Source: Rehmannia glutinosa | Lineage: Eukaryota > Streptophyta > Magnoliopsida > Lamiales > Orobanchaceae | DNA: 64,000 nt | Reading direction: 5' to 3' | NCBI GenBank assembly: GCA_016081115.2 | Contig: CM071926.1 | Location: 8,135,971-8,199,970, forward strand | Shown: piece by piece, positions 33,901 through 45,141 of the stretch | How positions within the stretch are numbered: position 1 is the first letter of the stretch | Layout: every line of letters begins with the position of its first letter | Notes under the pieces: model-generated | The model's database searches: none | What the model was told of the DNA's origin: nothing | Seen by the model: only the letters and a program-made list of their open reading frames with translations | Made by a program: the position numbers and the translations under genes

Positions 33901-36423
33901 TATGGATCTATTTGGCCCGGGAACCAAACCAAAGATAAGTGGAAAGAAATACACCTTGGTGGTAGTAGATGACTACTCAAGATATACATGGACAATATTC
34001 ATGTGCAAGAAGAAAGAAACTCTACACAAACTACCACAGTTGATGAAGAGGATTCAAAATGAGAAGAGTCAAACCATTATCAAAATAAGATCGGATAGAG
34101 GAACCGAGTTTGTCAATGGAATAATAACTCGATTGTATTGAGAATGGTATTGGTCATGAACTATCACAGCAAGAACTCCACAAACAGAATGGAGTTGCGA
34201 AAAGAAGAATAACCCTCAAAGCGAGAAGGACCATGTTAGTCAAGCAGGTTACCAAAAGATTTTGGGTCAAGCAATCAACACACTGCTACACCCAAAACAG
34301 GATGTATGATAAATAGACAAATGACAAAGACTCCTATGAGATCTGGATCGGAAGAAAACCAAATGTTGCATATTTCGAAATATTTGGATGTAAATGCTTC
34401 ATCCACAACAATGGTAAAGACAACCTAAAGGCTTTTGATGCTAAAGGCGATGAGGGTATCTTCTTAGGATACTCACGGTGAAAGCAAAGCCTACAGAGAT
34501 ACTCAATAAAAGAACTATGGTTACGAGAGGAATCCATTCAAGTAGTATTCGATGAGCCAAATGTAAATGGAGAAGACATTGAAGAGTCACCGATAAGTTG
34601 AATCATCCAACCATACGAAAAGAATCCCTATTGAAGCAAGTCAAGTCGGGATTATCAATTGAGAAGAAGATGAGATAGTTTGAATCTCAAAAGCGGTGGA
34701 AAATTTGCGCCTAAGTGACCACGAGAGACCGACCAACACACAACCGCAAGTCGATCGAATCCACTAACTTACTCCAACCTCGACGTAAGATGGCCGAGAG
34801 ACCATCCACCGAAACTTGTCATTGGAGATATAAGAGAAGGTGTCAAGACAAGATCCAGAACTCAACAAGAAGCAATGTTCACATGCTTCATTTCGCAAAT
34901 CGCAAATAGAGCCCAAAGATGTGTCACAAGCATTGGACGACACACATTGGATTCAAGCTATGCAAGAAGAGCTGAATCAGTTTGAGAGAAATAAAGTATG
35001 GGAATTAGTGCAAAGACCCATACATCAAAATGTTATTGGAACCAAATGGGTATTCAGAAATAAGATGAACGAGGAAGGCTCTGTGGTAAGAAACAAAGCA
35101 AGACTAGTAGCCAAAGGATATTGCCAAGAAGAAGGGATAGATTTTGATGAAACATTTGCCCATGTAGCAAGATTGGAAGCTATAAGGATGTTTCTTGCCT
35201 ATACGACTCACAAAAATTTCATTGTATATCGAGATGGATGTAAAAAGTGCATTCCTAAATGGTTTATTGGAAGAAGAAGTGTATGTTGAACAACCTCCGA
35301 GGATTTGAGCGAGAAGACTCTTGGAGACAAGGTATACAAACTCAAGAAAGCCTTGTATGGATTGAAACAGGCACCCAGCATGGTATGATACCGTCACAAT
35401 TCCTAACTAAAAATGGATTCACAAAAGGAAAAGTAGATAGAACACTTTTGAATTCAAGACAAGAAGAGTATCTTTGCTTGTTCAAATATATGTGGATGAC
35501 ATCATTTTTGGATCCACTAACAAAGAGTCGTGTGAAAAATTTTCAAACCTCATGCAAAGTAAGTTTGAAATGAGCATGATGGGAGAGTGACATTCTTCCT
35601 TGGACTCCAAGTGAAACAACTCAAGGATGGAACCTTCATAAGTCAAACAAAATATACCGAGATTTAATGAAGAAGTTTGGTATGGAGGAGAAGTCTTCGT
35701 AAAAAATACCAATGAACACATCACAAAATGGACATGGATGCAGGATGGCAAGCCGTAGATCAAACAAGATCTGAGCACTTATTGGATCGCCGCTCTATCT
35801 CACAATTAGCTAGCGGCCGGACATCACCTTTCTTTGTAGGTGTATGTGCAAGATTTCAATCTGCTCCAAAAGAGAGCCACATGACAAAGAAAAGAGAATA
35901 TTGAGATACCCGAAAGGAAGCCAAGAAGTAGAGTCTATGGTATCCAAAGGAAGGTGGATTCAAGCTAATTGGCTATTCGATTCCTATCTTTGGATGAGTG
36001 GACAGGAAAGAGCACTTGATCACATGTCAAATGCTAGAAACAGACTAATCTCCTGGTTTAGCAAGAAGCAAACTCAATAGCCACCTCTACAAATTGAGGC
36101 GAGAATACATAGTGGCAAAACAAACACAGTGCCCAAGTCCTATGGATGAGACAAAGAAATGAGAGACTATGAAGTTGAAGAAAAAGAAATTCCAATCATG
36201 TGTGATAACACAAGTGCCATTGCAATCACTCAAAATCCTGTGTTGCACTCAAGAACAAAACATATTGATGTCAGATATCACTTCATAAGAGATCATGTTG
36301 AAAAGAAGGACATTATATTGGAATATATCTCAACTGATAAACAACTAGCTGACATCTTCACAAAACCATTATGTGAATCAAGATTTGAAGAACTCAAACA
36401 TGAGTTGGGATTAATTGAGTGAG
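30953..36423 (+). pseudogene. Element A gag-pol, heavily frameshifted
   Basis: Gag starts MEANLTRIPMF at 30953 and meets a TGA in place of Trp in FDDW. A Ser/Asp-rich tail (about 32110-32140) follows the position of the zinc knuckle. The protease region is near 33320. Integrase shows HMDLFGPGTKP, VVVDDYSRYTW and IRSDRGTEFVN. RT shows WVFRNKMNEEG, RLVAKGYCQEEGIDFDETF and, in another frame near 35485, YVDDIIFGSTN. RNase H shows MCDNTSAIAI, HSRTKHIDVRYHFIRDH and ADIFTKPL and ends at the TGA 36420-36422. The copia order is complete, but there are so many indels that no long frame survives. Confidence 0.8.
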
Positions 36424-36982
36424 CCGACACTCGGACAAATTAAAGAAGAGAAATGGAACAGAAAAAGGAAAAAGAGTGAAAAATGCAAATCACCAAGAAT
36501 CACCAGATCGGAAAAAAATGACTACACCGAGTCACCGATAGCCGAGTCGCTAAGAGAATCTGTGAGGAGTAGAGTTAAATCGGCTAAGAGATAAGCTGAA
36601 TAACTTATGAGCAAAGTGACAAAAACGCAATCGTTTTGACTTAAGCGGGAATGTTTTAAGGAACACGTCGGATAATGATGATGATGTGTACGGACATAAA
36701 GCGCACACCAAGCTTATGATTGGATATAAATCTTTGCCGCATTAAATACGAGACGTGAAATGCTCAATAGGCGTGCGAAATCCAAGCCGTTGATTTCGAT
36801 CACAATTCAAAACCGCCCGCACGTCCTTTTATAAACCATATTTAAACCATTTTCGTCCTGTTTCTCTCTCACACTTCTAAAATCTGTTCATCTCTTTCTC
36901 TCAAAAGCAAAGGCAAAAATACTCTCAAAACCCTATCAACTTTCAAATCAATTTGAGATTTTTCTTGATATAATCCTGAGAA
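36424..36982 (+). other. Spacer between pol and the envelope-like region of element A
   Basis: Non-coding. A CT-rich leader-like stretch at 36858-36905 (tttctctctcacac, tctctttctctc) directly precedes the next reading frame. This could be an internal promoter, a leader or a splice region for the downstream gene. Confidence 0.4.
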
Positions 36983-39900
36983 ATGGCACCAACTTATGAC
37001 TTTACCAAGTTAGGAAAGCAAATCCACACCGGTTCGACGGTGGATTTCATTTTATGTTGAAGCAGGGGTCCGACGACACCCTGGTGAAGAAAATTGCTGA
37101 GAAGTTGGAAACGTCCAGGCTAAAACAGTTTCTAACGTTAGAATATCCGATGACCTATGTGGAGGAGGTCGCACAATTCTACGTGAATACTGAGATTCAC
37201 GATGAAGGAGTCAAGTCATCTGTTCACGGAAAGCGGTGACTATCACGCCAAGAGATTTGGTGAATATTGCTTACTACCAGCCAAGGAGCATCCGAGATCA
37301 AAGAAGCTGATGTAAACTTGGCCGACGCCGAAAAAGAAATAGCCAAGTCCGACTTTCTTTGATAAAAATATACACAAAGAAACAAGAGAGCTGGCCAAGG
37401 AGGATTATCACAAGTTGTTGGACATAGTTGCCAAATGTATCGACATCAAATTTGGCGCTTTGACCAATCTGTCAAAGGCGGCGATTGTAATGGCTGCAAT
37501 CATCGAAGAAAAGAAGATCAACTCAAGCTGAGTTTGTCTACAGCAGACTCTGCCGAGCGTGGAACAAGTCCTTCAAAGAAGATGGCTCATTTGGAGGATC
37601 CCTAGGATATGGCCTGGTGATTGGCTTCTTTGGAGGTGAAAGGAGTCCCTCTTAGACATGGGAAGGCTTTCCATGTTAACAAGAGGATGTTCGAGCAAAC
37701 CCTTTCTCGGCGCACGAAGAGAGCTTACGCCAAGAGAGCGACACTGGTGAGGGGAATCACCACCCCAAAGATACAATCGCTTCCTCTCCAAGAAGAAAAG
37801 AGTCGCCCTGCACGCTAAAAGATCGCTGCCCCCGCAAAGAAAGAAAACCAAACATGCTCCCCGCCCGCAGCGAAGTCACCCGCCCGGCGAAAAGTGTCAC
37901 TGCCCTGCAAAGCCGGTCGAGAAGGACTCACAAATACCTTCTCCGATCGTCAAAAGGAGGAGAACTAACAAGCCAAGACGGCCGGCTCCTCGAAACAAAC
38001 ACCAAGACCCCCGCCGCCCCAAGACTCGAGAGGACACCGCCTCGAACTAAATTCCCCGGTACAAACCAGAGACGAAGAAGACTCGTCAAGCGGTCGAACA
38101 GGAGAAACCAAATGAGTCGATTCTTTCGGCTAGCACAAATACGGAGACTACCGGAGAAGTAGAGTCTCCGGATGTAGTTGATGAAATGACCAAGTCTGTG
38201 AAGGCGATCAACAGAGAGCAACCCGAAGACACACTTTGTAGCTCACACAAAGCACAAGAAGAACCACTCAAGCGGATAGTGATGTAATGATCCTATCTCC
38301 ACCTTACTCGACATCCAAAATCGTCTGCGTGAGTGGAGAAAATGGAAGTTGAGCAAGTCAAGGGAAACAGTTCAACGGCCCGAGTTCATAGAAGAAGAAG
38401 AGGAATCTGCTAAATTTCCTTGACTAACTCTCGTGCTCCCAAAGACTTGATGAGACAACTGCTTAGACATCCCGCAAATCTACAAGGACAGGGAGAGAGC
38501 AAAGCAAGTGAAGAAGCCAAGCACGTGAGAAGGCAAGCATCCGCCTATCTCCCGCACCCCACGAACACACACATCCTCTCCTTGATGTCTTCTCCGAAAG
38601 TGACGAGGAACTGCAGAATCTTTGCTTTGCCGCCACGTAAAGAGTTGCAAATCAGCAAGCATTATGCGAATCAAGAATCCTTCACGAGCAAAGACCGATG
38701 GAGGGACCAGGAGAGTCCTCGAACACAAACTGAAATCGATCCAATGGGAGTGGTTCGAAAATAGCCACCGATGTTCTTCTACCACTTCCCCACTCACTCG
38801 GAAGAGGCAATAAGGAAATGGCGATGAAACCGGGATAGTGGGGACCCCAAATCGAGCCAACCCCTATTGAAGGTGTCTTTACCACCGCCCCAACTACTGA
38901 ACCATCAATTGAAACAGTGGGAGTTTGGAGACGAGTGACCCCACTCCAAGTCACTCACCGGTGCGCCACCGAGGGAAACTCCTCCACCGCAGCAAGGTCG
39001 GAGGATGCTTTGCAGATGACTCCACAAAGAATCAAGGAGGCGAAGAAGAGAAATTACAATCACAAGAAGAACAGACAAGTTGCCATCAACGGCTCGCAGG
39101 CGATTGAGACTGTCTCACCGAGGTGCCAATCGCTATGAAGGCTAATGACGCCGCCGATGCGAAGGCACAAGAAGAGCGAATCACCCGGGAGTTAACACTG
39201 GGCGATGAAAGTGCAATCCATGGGGTTGAGACTCCAATGGATGCCATCAAGACCCTAAGACAAATGACACACGCCGAAAGGAGGACCAAGGCCTCGCAGC
39301 AGAGAGACTAACTGGAGGTAATGAAGGCCCACGGGAGGTTGAGACTTCCCGGGGTAAAGAAGTCAAGAGAACATCTCTCCTGCTATCATTGACCCATCCG
39401 AGAAGGAGATCAACGCACTTCATGATTCCCGGACAACCCCGATGTCACTTTTCCGGGATCGAAGGCGAAGAAGAAGAAGCGAGTCATCCCCTATGACAAA
39501 TCCAAAAGACTTAGTGCGGGTGTTCCAAGCACGAGCAAGTCCTCGATCCCAAGACTACTCGTCAAACTTTTAACTTTGATGATGAGCCACCACCGAAATC
39601 TCATCATCGTCCGATGACGCTACTAATAAGGCCGAGGACCAGTCATCAAAATGGAAAAACCAAATGAGACCAACGAAGGCATTAAGACAAAATGTCTCTA
39701 CTTCACAAATGAACCCACCAACAAGAGACCACCGCACAGACTCCTCAAGTCGCAGCAGATCGATTCCCAAAAGAACTTCAGCGCGCACCGCTCATCATCG
39801 AATGGATCCCGGTCGGTGGTGATGAATCTTTTGTAGAATCTTTCCCTTTCTCACTTTGGAGATACCGAACTCCACGAAGAGTCGAAAATGAACAAGCACG

Positions 39901-41400
39901 CTATCACAAACCACCTCCTGTTTTCACTCGGGCACCATTGTTCAAAGAGATTTTGATTTCGACAACAGATGGCCATCACCGCAATGAAGAATCAAGAATC
40001 GGTTCGAGAAGTGTTCAAGGCACTCTTTGCCGAGGTTGAACGGATGGAGAGGCATCGAGCCTCTTTGGACATGCGCCCGGACAACAGAGATGCCAACCTT
40101 ACAAACCGACTTGAGAGGCATCACACGGTCGGGATAAGGGAATGGTGGCAACAAAGAAGAATCAATGCGTGTGGAACAGGTGAGATACTTGAACTTTGTT
40201 CAACAAGTCGCCGGTGTGGAGAGTCGAAAATGCCGATGCAAAAACGAAGCCGAGAGAACACATTGAGCATATGCATGAAGCTCACACTTTGCCGAAATCA
40301 AGTCAGCTGCGTGAACAAAATACAAATGATCTACAAATTTTGGAAGAACACATGACAAGAAAATTCAGCCTCCCTCATGGTGAGATGAAGCGATTTAGAG
40401 AATCCAACGCTACTAGATCTGAATTCCGTCTTTGCCGCATACAACGCAGAGACTTGAAGCGAAACTCAACCATCGAAGACTTCGACTTCATGCTTGCCAA
40501 AGATGTTCCCCCTGGGTTCCTCTCGTCTTTGATGATGCCAAAAAGGGGAAGATGAATACCTTAAAGCAAAGAAAAATCTGAAGTGAAAAAGAAAGGAAGC
40601 GGTGAGAAGGGAAAATCACCAGGAAGTCTTGAAACGAGAAGAAAGGAAAGCTTGTTGAGGGGAAGGATCAGCGGATGTAACATTGATGATTGCACAAACC
40701 CCCAACAAGGTCCTGTCTGGCAACCGACATTATAAGCGAAAACTCCTCGTGACTCGCCACTCCAACACTCTGCTGTATCTATGGTCGAGAAGAGAAAAGC
40801 AATTGAAGCGGGGATGAAGGAAGTGGAAGGAAGAATGGATGCCAGGGGTGATGAACATCTTGAAAGAACATGGAGGCATTCCGGTTGGACAGAGACACCT
40901 ATGCCATCTCGGATGTCGGGACAGAGCCACGATCGGTCGATGAATTTAAAACACTCGAACTGAGGGATACTTTGCAAATATGTCCATGGCTCAAGCTTGG
41001 GACTTGTATCTTGGGAAAAAGGTCTCACCTTATGTGAAGAAGGCGACAGCAAAGCAGACTTCCTAAGCGATCACTCTGCTTTGGTCACTCCGCCGGTCAC
41101 TCACCGGAAAGAAGAAGACCCCAAGATAAGATACGCCCGTAGGCGGAGGAGGAAGCGATGCAGTGGAGGAAGAAGCTTTAGACCTAGGCCTCCGCCCAAG
41201 AATATTGAATACGTAGATCCGTGGAAAGAAAGGAGGGATCTCTGGGGGCTTGACCAAGTGGCAAACTTAAAAGTGGCTAAATCTAATGCCGAGTATGCAA
41301 AGAGATTAGAAGAAAAAACAAGAGACAAACTCAGCTATGGCGGGAGAGACAGAAAGATTAAGAAAAGATGAAGTCACAGGGAAGGCTTATGAGAAGAAAA
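36983..41400 (+). pseudogene. Envelope-like / plant-transposon-domain gene of element A, degenerate
   Basis: Starts MAPTYDFTKLGKQIHTG at 36983. An N-terminal globular part includes LETSRLKQFLTLEYP, YVEEVAQFYVNTEIHD and DLVNIAYYQPRS. Its pattern resembles the plant transposon protein domain found in extra genes of Sireviruses (Pfam Transposase_32, from memory). After about 37800 the readings become long, charged and Pro/Ser/Lys-rich in shifting frames, with coiled-coil-like pieces (about 40000-40350), and end in Arg/Lys/Glu-rich sequence near 41370. I see no clear signal peptide or membrane segment. Sirevirus envelope-like genes sit at this place, but an envelope function is unproven. It is not readable as one protein. 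Confidence 0.5.
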
Positions 41401-41751
41401 AAAGGCAAAATTTACTTGGTAAGAGAAAGAAGAGAAGAAGATCTTGATCAAGAGGAAAGAAGGAGACAAATAAAGAAGGAGATGAAGTGTTCTTTGTCAA
41501 CCCTTCGTGTATTTTATTATGTAAATACATACAATGTAAGTCTTCCGTAATAAAGCTATAAATTTTTTTGGTGAAGACAATTATATACTCGATACACCTT
41601 GTAAACAACAGTGTTAAGTACAAGAATGATATGATCAATAAAAAGATTGATTCACAACATACATTCTATGTCAATACACTATCTCAGATGTATCTTTGTT
41701 ATTTGCATCTTTGTATGGTTTAAGTTTTGGCATCATCAAAAAGGGGGAAAT
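41401..41751 (+). other. 3' non-coding end and polypurine tract of element A
   Basis: No coding sequence. The polypurine tract aaaaagggggaaa at about 41738-41750 follows ggcatcatc and abuts the 3' LTR at 41752. Confidence 0.75.
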
Positions 41752-43278
41752 TGTTAGGAATTTTATTGTTTAGATTTTGATGGATGCCATGTAAAACTTA
41801 GAATAGAAAGTTGGCACCCCAATTCTTGTTGTAAAATGCATTGTAATGAATAGAGTGGCCAAGCCGAGTTAAGTCGCCACGCCCTAACATGCAAGAAGAC
41901 AAATCAAGATGGAAGGAAGACTCTGCTGCGAGACACCGAGTATGGCAAAGAAGAGTAGACGGGAACTCTATCAAGAAGCGGTGAGATGCACTGAGTGGAG
42001 CATCACAAGTCAACTCAAGAAAAGCCAAGTCTCAAGTTGAAGTGACAAGAGTCATCCAATGATTGGAAGTCGACTCTAAGTCACCTGGGGAAAGCAAGGA
42101 AATGCAAATCAAGTCGAGATAATCGTAAAAAGAACCGTTGCGTAAATCAAGAGATTTACTTAAACAAGTAATATCTCCATACCACCTTTCTTGGAGTGCT
42201 CGACCCCGAAGCGTGCAAAAGGAATGAACCAATGGGAAGCACTACACCGTGTCGAACTCAAAAGGTGAAACAACAATTCATACGAAAACAAAGAATTCCA
42301 AGAACTCGCAAGCCAACGATCGCAAAGTGACTTTCAAAAATAAGCCTATCTCTTCAACGGGCAAATTTTTGAAAGTTCACTATAAAAGGCCGAGGAGTTT
42401 GTTTGAAGAAGGATATGACACACACGTGAGATATACAAGCACATTAGAAAAACTGAAACAATCTCTATCCTCAAGCCTACATTACGAAGTACTCAATCCA
42501 ACACTCACCCGTGAAGGAAAAAGAACTTCAATCGGTTGAAGAGGAAACTTTTGAAAACAAGGGGTCTACATTCCAGGAAGGATTGTAGAAAGGTTCAAGT
42601 TGAACCAAGTCTTAAGCTTTTGGAGGGCTTCGTGATCAAATCCAAAGAGCTTGAGCAAGTGAGTTGTAGTAACAAGGCAAATGCCTGTGAAGAAGCCGAG
42701 TCGTGCGAGAAGCCAACTAAGTGATCAAGGCGTCTCAGATCGAGTCCCTAAGGATCAAGTCGGCTTTGTTGATCAAGACTTGTATCCGGACTGTTACCAC
42801 TTTGTAAACCGATCATTACTTAGTGGATTCCTCCAGAGTTGGAGAAGAGAGGAGTAGAAGAATTACCCCATCTTCGAACCTCTATAAAAACTTTCTTGTG
42901 TCATTTACATTTCAAAGATTTAAATTCCCGCACTTTTAATTGCTTATATCTCACGATAAATTTGCTATCCATTTGATAATTTACAAGTACTAAATCAAGT
43001 TCTAAAATCTTGCTTAATCAAACTTAAGGGTGTTAAGTCTTCCAATAAAAATAAAACCACAAATTGAGTTAAATTATAGCCAACAAATGAGTTACTCCAT
43101 CAACAAATTCAAATTTGAGTCTGTTGAGAGATTAACTCTCTTGAGTGACTAATTCGATCCATCAAGGACACAATTGTAGAATCAACTCAGTAGATTTAAA
43201 AGGACTAAATCGAAAATTTGGTAAGGTTTATTCAACCCCCCCTTCTAAACCTTACACTTACACCCCTTGGGACCTACA
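41752..43278 (+). repeat. 3' LTR of element A
   Basis: 1527 bp, tgttagg...cctaca, followed by the target duplication aaacc at 43279-43283. Confidence 0.88.
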
Positions 43279-43531
43279 AAACCTATTCCTATTTTTCTGG
43301 CTAGTGGGTTTAGTGGGTAATCTGACTTTGTTTTGTTAAGCTTTCCTTATAAATAAGAGCAGATGGGTTCAATCTTAAAACATTAACACATACGGCCATT
43401 TTCCAGTCCTTTTCTCTTTTTTGATATGTGCTATCAAACATCAAGAATAAAATATTACTCTTCCTTTTTCCAACATACAAATACATACTGCATCATTACT
43501 TTGTTCTCCCAATTTTATACACTGAGCTTCC

Positions 43532-43574
<43 letters not shown>

Positions 43575-43920
43575 GTATATATTTATATCGCTATTCTAAA
43601 TAAGGAGAATATCAACAGTACAACTTTTATTCTTACTCCGTTGATTTGAGCATCGAGTAAACTAGTGGTTCGGGGTTCTCTTCGCTGCACACGATAGAAT
43701 CAACGGGTTGTCGAATCTTGGGAGAGGGACGTGCTAAAAAAATTTACCAGTGCAGTGGGGGCGTTTCCTCTCTAAAGAGAGCGCTACGGCGTGCTTTGAC
43801 CCAGGCTATCCTAAACTTGACTCTTATTTAATTTTGGCTTGTTATTATTTTATTTTTGCTTGTTCCTAAATTAGTAGATTAATAATCCCTGCTTGTTTGT
43901 GCCTAAATTTTTCTAACAAG

Positions 43921-43936
43921 TTTAGAGAGGAAAACG
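43921..43936 (+). other. Non-tRNA-Met primer-binding site of element B
   Basis: tttagagaggaaaacg starts two bases after the LTR end (43918). The first 13 bases are the exact reverse complement of 43764-43776 in the LTR, and a one-base bulge lets the final cg pair too. There is no match to initiator tRNA-Met. Confidence 0.6.
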
Positions 43937-43976
43937 ATTAATTCTATTAATTTAGGATTATTGCTACTTGTCGAAC

Positions 43977-44958
43977 ATGGATTTTCTTAAGTCATTGTCT
44001 AGCAAGCCTGAAAATTTTGATGGAAAAAACTTTTTGTGTTGGCAACAACAAATGAAATTCTGGTTGACTGAATTAGGATTATTTTCTGTGATTCTAAATG
44101 GTATTAAAGAAAATGGTGAAAGTTCTGCTACTAAGTCTACTGAAACACCTACTAGCAAAGACACTACTAAAGAGTCTAGTGAAAAAATTGATGACCTTGC
44201 TGATAAGGATATTCTTTGTCATGGTAGAATTTTGAGTGTTTTGTTTGATAGTATTTATCGTATTTTTTCACATACCAAATCTGCACTTGAATTGTGGAAT
44301 GCACTTGATTATCGTTATGGTACTACTGAAAAGGGTCTCAAACGTGTGTCTATTGATGACTGGTTAGATTTTCAAATGGTTGATAGTAAAAGTGTTTCTG
44401 ATCAGTTAATTGAGTTTGAGAACCTTATTTATGATATGAAAGCAAAAGGAGTCGAACAAAGTGATTCTGTCTATGTGTCTTCTTTGATTAAAAAATTGCC
44501 TCCATCTTGGTCTGATTTTGCTAGAGGTCTTAAGCATAAGCCTGAAAAATTTTCTCTTGAAGAATTATTTGTTGCTTTGAGAATTGAAAATAGACACCGT
44601 TCTTCCCAACAGTCCAAAAAACCTGTTTTTCAAGCCAAGGCTTTAATTATTGAAAATCCTCATAAACCAAAGCCTAAATTTTTCAAGAAAACTGGACCAA
44701 AAAAGGCTAATGGCGGATTTGGTAACAATAAATTCAATAACAATATGCCAAAAGGTAAAAATGGGAGTTAAGTCCAGTGTTGGGTCTGTGGGAGGACTAA
44801 TCATATTGCCAAGAACTGTTTTCACCACCATGTCCAGAACAATCAGTCCAAACCCCCGCCGACTTCTAAACCACAAGCTAATGTGGTGACTGTGGGGGCC
44901 GCCTCTGATTCCCCAGCTAACATGTATTTTGTTAGTAACCCAAAGTTAAATACTATTT
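43977..44958 (+). pseudogene. Element B gag, one stop before the zinc knuckle, cut by LINE
   Basis: ATG at 43977 gives MDFLKSLSSKPENFDGKNF and WQQQMKFWLTELGL, a copia gag of the same type as element D. The frame is open for about 265 codons to a TAA at 44769-44771. The same frame then continues through the zinc knuckle CWVCGRTNHIAKNC. The LINE enters at VSNPKLNTIF. Except for that stop this gag is well preserved, unlike those of A and C. Confidence 0.88.
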
Positions 44959-45141
44959 TTTTTTTTTTTTTTTGAGGGAATAAAACATTTCATTCAATCA
45001 GTAGGAAGCCTCCAAATTTGCCACATTACAAATGTGTTCTGGCATGACTCCTATAATAGGGTCCGATCACTAAAAGAAAATGCATATTGGGCTAAAAGGT
45101 GTGCAACACCATTACTATCCTTCTAACACAAGAGATATAAA

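Larger units (their letters stand above)
29288..43278 (+). mobile_element. Element A: 14-kb Sirevirus-like Ty1/copia retrotransposon
   Basis: 13,991 bp with LTRs 29288-30829 and 41752-43278 and TSD aaacc. It has a tRNA-Met primer-binding site, gag-pol, and about 5 kb of extra sequence between RNase H and the 3' LTR. The large size, long LTRs, an envelope-like region and a polypurine tract preceded by catcatcaaaaaggggg fit the SIRE/Sirevirus lineage. The reading frames are heavily broken. Its position in the 5' LTR of B makes it younger than B. Confidence 0.9.
29255..43918 (+). repeat. 5' LTR of element B, interrupted by element A
   Basis: Pieces 29255-29287 and 43284-43918 together (668 bp) match the 3' LTR 52951-53649. 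The 5-bp repeat aaacc (29283-29287 and 43279-43283) marks the insertion of A. The LTR carries a (TA)n tract (about 43538-43568) and the segment tttcctctctaaa at 43764-43776. Confidence 0.88.

Noticed and set aside
43538..43568. (TA)n as a TATA box for element B
   Set aside because: Position is plausible, but the microsatellite is too long and variable to name a specific promoter site.
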